A stretch of 64,000 bases of DNA from Acidaminococcaceae bacterium (GTDB taxonomy: Bacteria; Bacillota; Negativicutes; Acidaminococcales; Acidaminococcaceae): contig JAFQZL010000059.1 of NCBI GenBank assembly GCA_017405945.1, positions 1 to 64,000 on the forward strand, written 5' to 3'. Shown piece after piece: positions 60,057-64,000 of this stretch. The notes under the pieces are model-generated. The model did no database searches. It was not told the DNA's origin and saw only the letters and a list, made by a program, of their open reading frames with translations. The stretch's first letter is position 1, and every line of letters begins with the position of its first letter. A program made the translations under genes and the position numbers.

Positions 60057-60743
60057 TTATTCTACGCGCACCACTGTCAATATCCCGTCCTGTATTCTGA
60101 ATTTGATTTCCTTACCCGCAAAACCGAAACCGTATACCCTTTCCGGGTCATTCTGATAATGAGGCACCGGGTTTTCTTCCAGCACACCCAGCAGCGCTTC
60201 TCTTTTTTCTTCCGGAACCATCTCCAGTAACTCTTTTGGAAAAACAACCTGAAGTCTTTGATAAACTACCTGGCCGGCAAAGCCGTCTGCCGCGTCCGGA
60301 TGGGAATCCACACAGGCCAGGTAGGGCTTGATATCCAGAATCGGCGTGCCGTCCATCAGGTCCGCCCCGCTTACAAAAATCACCGGGCCCTTCGGCGTAT
60401 CTAATTCAATCTTCCTGATTTTTACAGAAGAAAGACCGATGGCGTTGGGACGGAAGGGAGAACGTGTCGCGAACACACCCACCCGTTTATTGCCTCCCAG
60501 CCGGGGCGGACGCACCGTCGCAGACCAGTTGCTCCGCACCGCCTCAGAGAATTGCCAGATGATCCATAAATGAGAAAAACCTTCCAGACCGCGAAACGCT
60601 TCCGGCTGGGCAAACTCCTTTTCAAACTCAATGCGCGCTTCCAGCGCGTCCACGATTCCGCTCTGCCGCGGCACCCCGAACTTGCTGACAAAATCCGTGC
60701 GGATGTGGCCGATGATTTTTACCGGGAATAACTCTGTTGCCAT
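60057..60743 (-). CDS. trmO: tRNA N6-threonylcarbamoyladenosine-37 methyltransferase TrmO
   Basis: 228 residues of the TrmO/TsaA (YaeB) family, which methylates t6A37 in tRNA-Thr(GGU) to m6t6A. Markers are IGHIRTDFVSKFGVPRQSGI, FSHLWIIWQF, RPPRLGGNKRVGVFATRSPFRPNAIGLS (the SAM-binding loop) and VDGTPILDIKPYL-like DGTPILDIKPYLACVD. The C-terminal domain ends in RIQDGILTVVRVE. A site AAAGGA lies 8 bases before the ATG. The window also carries tcdA and a TsaD-like gene, both tied to t6A. Confidence 0.93.
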   Translation of the reverse strand: MATELFPVKIIGHIRTDFVSKFGVPRQSGIVDALEARIEFEKEFAQPEAFRGLEGFSHLWIIWQFSEAVRSNWSATVRPPRLGGNKRVGVFATRSPFRPNAIGLSSVKIRKIELDTPKGPVIFVSGADLMDGTPILDIKPYLACVDSHPDAADGFAGQVVYQRLQVVFPKELLEMVPEEKREALLGVLEENPVPHYQNDPERVYGFGFAGKEIKFRIQDGILTVVRVE

Positions 60744-60802
60744 GTTTCTGTCCTTTCAAAATTTGTCGAGGTATTAGAGAGTTGAGTAAAACATTGTACT
60801 TA

Positions 60803-60834
60803 CATAAAAGCAGCCTGCCATATGGCAAGCTGCT
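60803..60834 (-). terminator. Intrinsic terminator of the 11-residue-repeat gene
   Basis: AGCAGC.TGCCA and TGGCA.GCTGCT form a 12-bp stem (one mismatch). On the - strand it is followed by TTTTATG, 21 bases after the stop. Confidence 0.7.
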
Positions 60835-60855
60835 TATAGTAGTTTCCTGTTCAAC

Positions 60856-62337
60856 TTATCCAAAAGACAGCGCACCCGGCAAAGCGCTTACCGCCCCTTT
60901 CACTTTATCCTTCAGGCCGTTCCAGCCTTTGCCGATGCTTTGTCCGGCATTGCCAATGAAATCCGAAATACTGCTGCCCCAGGATTTGATCGTGCTGCCA
61001 GCGCTGCTGCCCCAGGATTTGATCGTGCTGCCAGCGCTGCTGCCCCAGCCTTTCACAGTATTTTTAGCGCTGCTGCCCCAGGACTTCACGGAACTGCCGG
61101 CGCTGCTGCCCCAGTCTTTCACAGTTTCGCTGACGCTGGTCCCTAAGGAAACCGCACCGTCTTTTGCCCTGGTCACGGCTTTGGCCGCTTCTTCCGTCAG
61201 CTTGATATCGCTTTCCTGTTCCATGCTGTCCAGGGCTTTCTGTACATCGTGGATGTTCAGCACGGTAGCCACCGTTCCGCCCAGGAAGCTTTCAAACTCT
61301 GTAATGATCCGGACTTTCAGTTTTTCATCCATGGTGGCGTTGATGGATTCGCCGATGCGGCTGCCGATCTTCTCACCGAAATAGGCCCCCAGCAAAGCGC
61401 CGTTGATGGTGATGGAACCCAGGCTGATGCCGCCGGTGGCGCCTTCCAGCGCGCCGCCTGCCGCGGTTCCTGCTGCCGTTCCGGCCAGGAATCCGATCTG
61501 CTTGTAGTCAAAACCGGCCAGCATGCCGATCAGGGAGGTCATAGCCGTATCCGTCAGCTTGTCCACGCCTTCCTTGCCGGTAATGATCCCTTTTTTCACT
61601 TTTAAAACCGTCTTTGCTTCTTCCACCGCATTGATGGCGATCATGGTGAGCTGCCGGGGCGCTGCCTGGTTCATAATGGAGACCCGGCCGCTGTCCGCGG
61701 CCAGCACCAGACCCACCGCCACAGCGGTTTTAATGCCGCTGTCCCGGTCCTGTTCCAGGTCGTCACGCATAAGGCGGGCTTCCCTGTCGCTTAATGCCTG
61801 GCCTTTCCAGTTTTTTCCCGCAATGGTAAAACCGTTGTTACGTCCGTTGCTTGTCACTTTCGGCGCGTCGCCGGTCAGTTCAACCGCCTTGGTAATATAT
61901 TTCTTCAACTGTCCGTCCATCCAGCTCTTCTTGCTTTCACCGTTTTTCACGGCCTCAGCCAGCGAACGGTTCTGTTCTTCCGTTTCCCGGATGGCGTCCT
62001 GGATTTCCAGGGAGATTTCCGTCACACGGCTCTTGGACGCGTTCTCCATTTTTTCCTGCAAAACTTTTTCCGACCAGGCTTCCACAGACAGGGCCGCATC
62101 TTTTTCCGCAAAGCTCACCAGGGCATCGGAGACCGCTTTCTGGATCCGGTCCGCGTCCTGGGCCGTCAGTACATCCTCCAGGGAACTCATGGTCTTCCTT
62201 TCCGGCAAAGAACCCAGATTCAGTGAACCCTGCTTGTTTTCACCCGTATTCGTATTATCGGAAGGGGTTTCCCCCTCAGCAAAGGCGATGCCGCAGAACA
62301 GGCAGAACGAAAGAACCAACGCAAATAACTTTTTCAT
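60856..62337 (-). CDS. Secreted protein with glycine-zipper segment and 11-residue tandem repeats
   Basis: 493 residues. Signal peptide MKKLFALVLSFCLFCGIAFA. Residues about 60-270 are charged and largely helical (EKVLQEKMENASKSRVTEISLEIQ). Residues about 279-325 form a Gly/Ala-rich zipper-like stretch (GTAAGTAAGGALEGATGG...GAYFGEKIGSRIG), a pattern of membrane-inserting or oligomerising helices. Residues about 404-455 carry five 11-residue units (VKDWGSSAGSS, VKSWGSSAKNT, VKGWGSSAGST, IKSWGSSAGST, IKSWGSSISDF), an 11-residue period that suits an amphipathic helix. No family recognised. AAAGGAGG is 6 bases before the ATG. Confidence 0.75.
   Translation of the reverse strand: MKKLFALVLSFCLFCGIAFAEGETPSDNTNTGENKQGSLNLGSLPERKTMSSLEDVLTAQDADRIQKAVSDALVSFAEKDAALSVEAWSEKVLQEKMENASKSRVTEISLEIQDAIRETEEQNRSLAEAVKNGESKKSWMDGQLKKYITKAVELTGDAPKVTSNGRNNGFTIAGKNWKGQALSDREARLMRDDLEQDRDSGIKTAVAVGLVLAADSGRVSIMNQAAPRQLTMIAINAVEEAKTVLKVKKGIITGKEGVDKLTDTAMTSLIGMLAGFDYKQIGFLAGTAAGTAAGGALEGATGGISLGSITINGALLGAYFGEKIGSRIGESINATMDEKLKVRIITEFESFLGGTVATVLNIHDVQKALDSMEQESDIKLTEEAAKAVTRAKDGAVSLGTSVSETVKDWGSSAGSSVKSWGSSAKNTVKGWGSSAGSTIKSWGSSAGSTIKSWGSSISDFIGNAGQSIGKGWNGLKDKVKGAVSALPGALSFG
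60971..61126. repeat. 33-base tandem repeat inside the secreted protein gene
   Basis: Five units of 33 bases, each starting CTGCTGCCCCAG. The first two (60971-61003, 61004-61036) are identical; the others vary, giving the 11-residue WGSS repeats in frame. Confidence 0.9.
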
Positions 62338-62529
62338 CGGCGTCCTCCTTTCTATCAAATGAACTGAACTTATTATGAACTGTACTTATTATATCATATT
62401 TTAAATACATGTAGCATTATTTCTGTTTTTCCGCCTGCATACTAAAATAAAAATATGTTTTTTACATGGCAGAATGAATCCATGAAGCTAACATGAAAAA
62501 ATTTTTATATTGAAAAACCGTTTTCGAAT

Positions 62530-62573
62530 GAAAAAACCTGCAGAAGGCAAAGTTGCCTTTGCCCTTTGCAGGT
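62530..62573 (-). terminator. Intrinsic terminator of the isocitrate lyase family gene
   Basis: On the - strand CCTGCAAAGGGCAAAG and CTTTGCCTTCTGCAGG form a long stem followed by TTTTTTC, just after the stop at 62581. Confidence 0.85.
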
Positions 62574-62580
62574 CATGATT

Positions 62581-63477
62581 TCAGTCGTCCCTGTCTACTT
62601 TATATCTCCGCTCCAGTTCTTTGTAATGGTCCAACCCCACAAAGTGATTGAAACGGCCAAACTCTATCATACTGGCGGCTGTCGCTTCGGTCGTGCCGTT
62701 TTTCTGCAGGCCGCTGAATAAATCGTACAGCGCTTTGGAAACCGTATACACCGCGCTGCAGGCCCAGAACACGACGGAATAGCCCATCTGTTCCAGTTCT
62801 TTGGCCGGGATGATCGGCGTCTTGCCGCCCTCAATCATGTTGGCGTCAAGATACGCGCCCGAGCCTTTCAGTTCTTTTGCAAACCGTTCGATTTCTTCCC
62901 TGGTGCAGAGGCCGTCGGCAAACAGCATTTCCGCCCCGGCGTCCGCATACCGTTTGCAGCGTTCAATGGCATCCTCAATGCCATAGACCGCCCGGCTGTC
63001 CGTGCGCGCCATGATCATGGTCTCTTTATCTGCCCGGGCCTCCACAGCGGCGCGGATCTTCTGCACATGCTCGTCCGCCGTGATCACCTGTTTCCCGTCC
63101 ATGTGCCCGCAGCGTTTCGGCCAGACCTGGTCTTCAAAAAAGATGCAGGCAGCCCCGGCCTTTTCAAACTCAGATTCGGTGCGGATCACGTTCAGGGCAT
63201 TGCCATAGCCGTTGTCGCCGTCCGCGATGACGGGAATATCCGTGGCGTCACAGATTTCTTTTAAGGCGGTTGCCATTTCCGACACGGACAGGAGCCCTAC
63301 GTCCGGCTGGGCCAGATGAACGGCCGTCACACTGTATCCGCCCATGGCCAGGCACCGGATTCCCGCCAACTGGGCAATTTTAGCCGTCAGCGCATCGCCC
63401 ACCCCCGGGACGCATACTATTTCACCTGCTGAAAGCAGTGCGCGTAAATCTTTCCGTTTTTGTGTTGCCGTTTTCAT
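62581..63477 (-). CDS. Isocitrate lyase/PEP mutase family enzyme (2-methylisocitrate or dimethylmalate lyase type)
   Basis: 298-residue PEP-mutase/isocitrate-lyase superfamily protein. It has PGVGDALTAKIAQLAG, the Mg-binding DGDNGYGNALN (Asp), the catalytic-loop CGH in WPKRCGHMDGK, and IMARTDSRAVYG with EMLFADG. The CGH cysteine marks lyases of this family. DGDNGYG rather than DADTGFG resembles 2,3-dimethylmalate lyase more than PrpB, so a role in a dimethylmalate- or methylisocitrate-type cleavage is possible. GAGGGGGG site is near the ATG. A tRNA-Ser and its terminator lie upstream. Confidence 0.85.
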   Translation of the reverse strand: MKTATQKRKDLRALLSAGEIVCVPGVGDALTAKIAQLAGIRCLAMGGYSVTAVHLAQPDVGLLSVSEMATALKEICDATDIPVIADGDNGYGNALNVIRTESEFEKAGAACIFFEDQVWPKRCGHMDGKQVITADEHVQKIRAAVEARADKETMIMARTDSRAVYGIEDAIERCKRYADAGAEMLFADGLCTREEIERFAKELKGSGAYLDANMIEGGKTPIIPAKELEQMGYSVVFWACSAVYTVSKALYDLFSGLQKNGTTEATAASMIEFGRFNHFVGLDHYKELERRYKVDRDD

Positions 63478-63502
63478 AAGAGCCCCCCTCTTCACATATG
63501 TT

Positions 63503-63530
63503 AAAAAAGCGTCCCCCGGGTGAGAGACGC
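63503..63530 (-). terminator. Terminator of tRNA-Ser
   Basis: On the - strand GCGTC...GACGC forms a short stem followed by TTTTTT, 9 bases after the tRNA 3' end. Confidence 0.75.
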
Positions 63531-63538
63531 GGAATATC

Positions 63539-63627
63539 TGGCGGAGCGGGTGGGATTCGAACCCACGTGCCGCGGACGGCTAACGGATTTCGAGTCCGCC
63601 TCGTTATGACCACTTCGATACCGCTCC
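63539..63627 (-). tRNA. tRNA-Ser(CGA)
   Basis: 89 bases including an encoded CCA (63539-63541). Acceptor GGAGCGG pairs with CCGCTCC (63543-63549 to 63621-63627). The anticodon loop CTCGAAA gives anticodon CGA, reading UCG. A long variable arm, typical of serine tRNA, and the T-loop GGTTCGAATCC are present. A terminator follows. Confidence 0.95.
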
Positions 63628-63677
63628 GGAAATGCTTGCTTCATATTTTACCACAATACTGAAAATCTTGCACGCAC

Positions 63678-64000
63678 TTATTTTTCATCTGCCCTGCAGG
63701 AAAGAAAAAACTGTTTCACCACTGTGGCGCACCTGTCTTCCAGGATCCCGCCGATGACCTGGGGCTGATGGTTCAGCAACGGATGGGACAGCACGTTGAA
63801 CAAGGATTCAACGGCCCCCGCCCGGTTGTCCCTGCAGCCGAAAATCACCGTGTCCACGCGGCTGTTATAAATGGCGCCGGCGCACATGGGGCAGGGTTCC
63901 ACCGTAACATAGAGAGTGCAGCCGGACAGCCGCCAGTTCCGCAGCGTTTCGCAGGCTTCCCGTATAGCTATGACTTCCGCGTGGGCCGTGGCGTCCATCC
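63678..64000 (-). CDS. tadA: tRNA-specific adenosine deaminase (partial, start outside window)
   Basis: At least 107 codons of TadA, which converts A34 to inosine in tRNA-Arg(ACG). The zinc-binding motif THAEVIAIREA (His and the catalytic Glu) and PCPMCAGAIYNSRV (two Cys) are complete, and RDNRAGAVESLFNVLSHP with LNHQPQVIGGILEDRC follows the usual pattern. The reading frame runs off the right edge and lacks the N-terminal roughly 50 residues; an internal ATG at 63998 is the codon before DATAHAEV, not a start. The C-terminus is complete (stop at 63678). Confidence 0.93.
   Translation of the reverse strand, partial: MDATAHAEVIAIREACETLRNWRLSGCTLYVTVEPCPMCAGAIYNSRVDTVIFGCRDNRAGAVESLFNVLSHPLLNHQPQVIGGILEDRCATVVKQFFLSCRADEK

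Noticed and set aside
60971-61126. Regular 33-base repeats that resemble a small CRISPR array
   Set aside because: The repeats are contiguous with no unique spacers, in frame inside a coding sequence, and encode 11-residue protein units.
63422-63613. ORF overlapping tRNA-Ser
   Set aside because: It reads through the tRNA and into the lyase start; the tRNA fold is complete.

Overview
The window (about 55% G+C by eye) looks like chromosome of a diderm Firmicute of the class Negativicutes, possibly Acidaminococcaceae. Three things point that way. Gene orders typical of Firmicutes are present (nusB / TsaD-like / xseA-xseB-ispA-dxs-tlyA-nadK-argR-recN; asp23-amaP-DUF2273; ireB-ruvX-DUF1292-mltG-trhP; addB-addA). 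Outer-membrane functions sit among them (two AsmA/TamB-like proteins and a PagL-type lipid A deacylase). Metabolism looks anaerobic (HydE, two-subunit [4Fe-4S] fumarase). The genus is an inference, since no rRNA is present.

Layout. 1-9.5 kb: end of an unknown gene, gpsA, a secreted Lys/Trp-repeat protein, a 0.9-kb gene-poor stretch, thiE, tkt, an EF-G paralogue (the main rightward gene here), thiD and a Nudix hydrolase. 9.6-25.7 kb: a long leftward run of housekeeping genes covering SOS/recombination (recN, xseAB), arginine regulation (argR), NAD kinase, isoprenoid precursors (dxs, ispA), rRNA methylation (tlyA), nusB, the Asp23 envelope-stress module, efp, an Xaa-Pro peptidase, a U32/TrhP protein and mltG. 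25.7-38.4 kb: DUF1292, AsmA-like 1, ruvX, ireB, addA, addB, AsmA-like 2, rarA. 38.5-48.9 kb: two orphan MetQ-type lipoproteins, a secreted SGNH esterase, mscL with a zinc ribbon, an Na+-coupled NSS transporter, hydE, a PaaG-like crotonase, an M20D amidohydrolase, a secreted SH3 protein and tcdA.

49.1-55.2 kb is an accessory-looking block of exported proteins: a PagL-like outer-membrane enzyme, several unrecognised secreted proteins, a possible C39-like peptidase, and a lipoprotein form of barnase with its barstar inhibitor just downstream. 55.4-64 kb returns to metabolism and RNA maintenance: class I fumarase (two subunits), a YfcE-type phosphodiesterase, RdgB/HAM1, a membrane protein coupled to a CofE-like protein, a thioesterase, trmO, a large secreted protein with 11-residue tandem repeats, a PEP-mutase/isocitrate-lyase family enzyme, tRNA-Ser(CGA) and the end of tadA.

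The most interesting items are: (i) the EF-G paralogue, which lacks the P-loop lysine and the catalytic histidine of the DTPGH motif; (ii) a family of long imperfect palindromes, two copies bracketing hydE in opposite orientation plus a shortened relative near 58.2 kb; (iii) the lipoprotein-anchored barnase/barstar pair; (iv) the 11-residue repeat protein with a glycine-zipper segment; and (v) two diverged AsmA-like proteins sharing an N-terminal motif. No CRISPR array, prophage, insertion sequence with transposase, rRNA operon or recognisable riboswitch was found. All functions are assigned by reading motifs and by memory of the families; no database search was possible.
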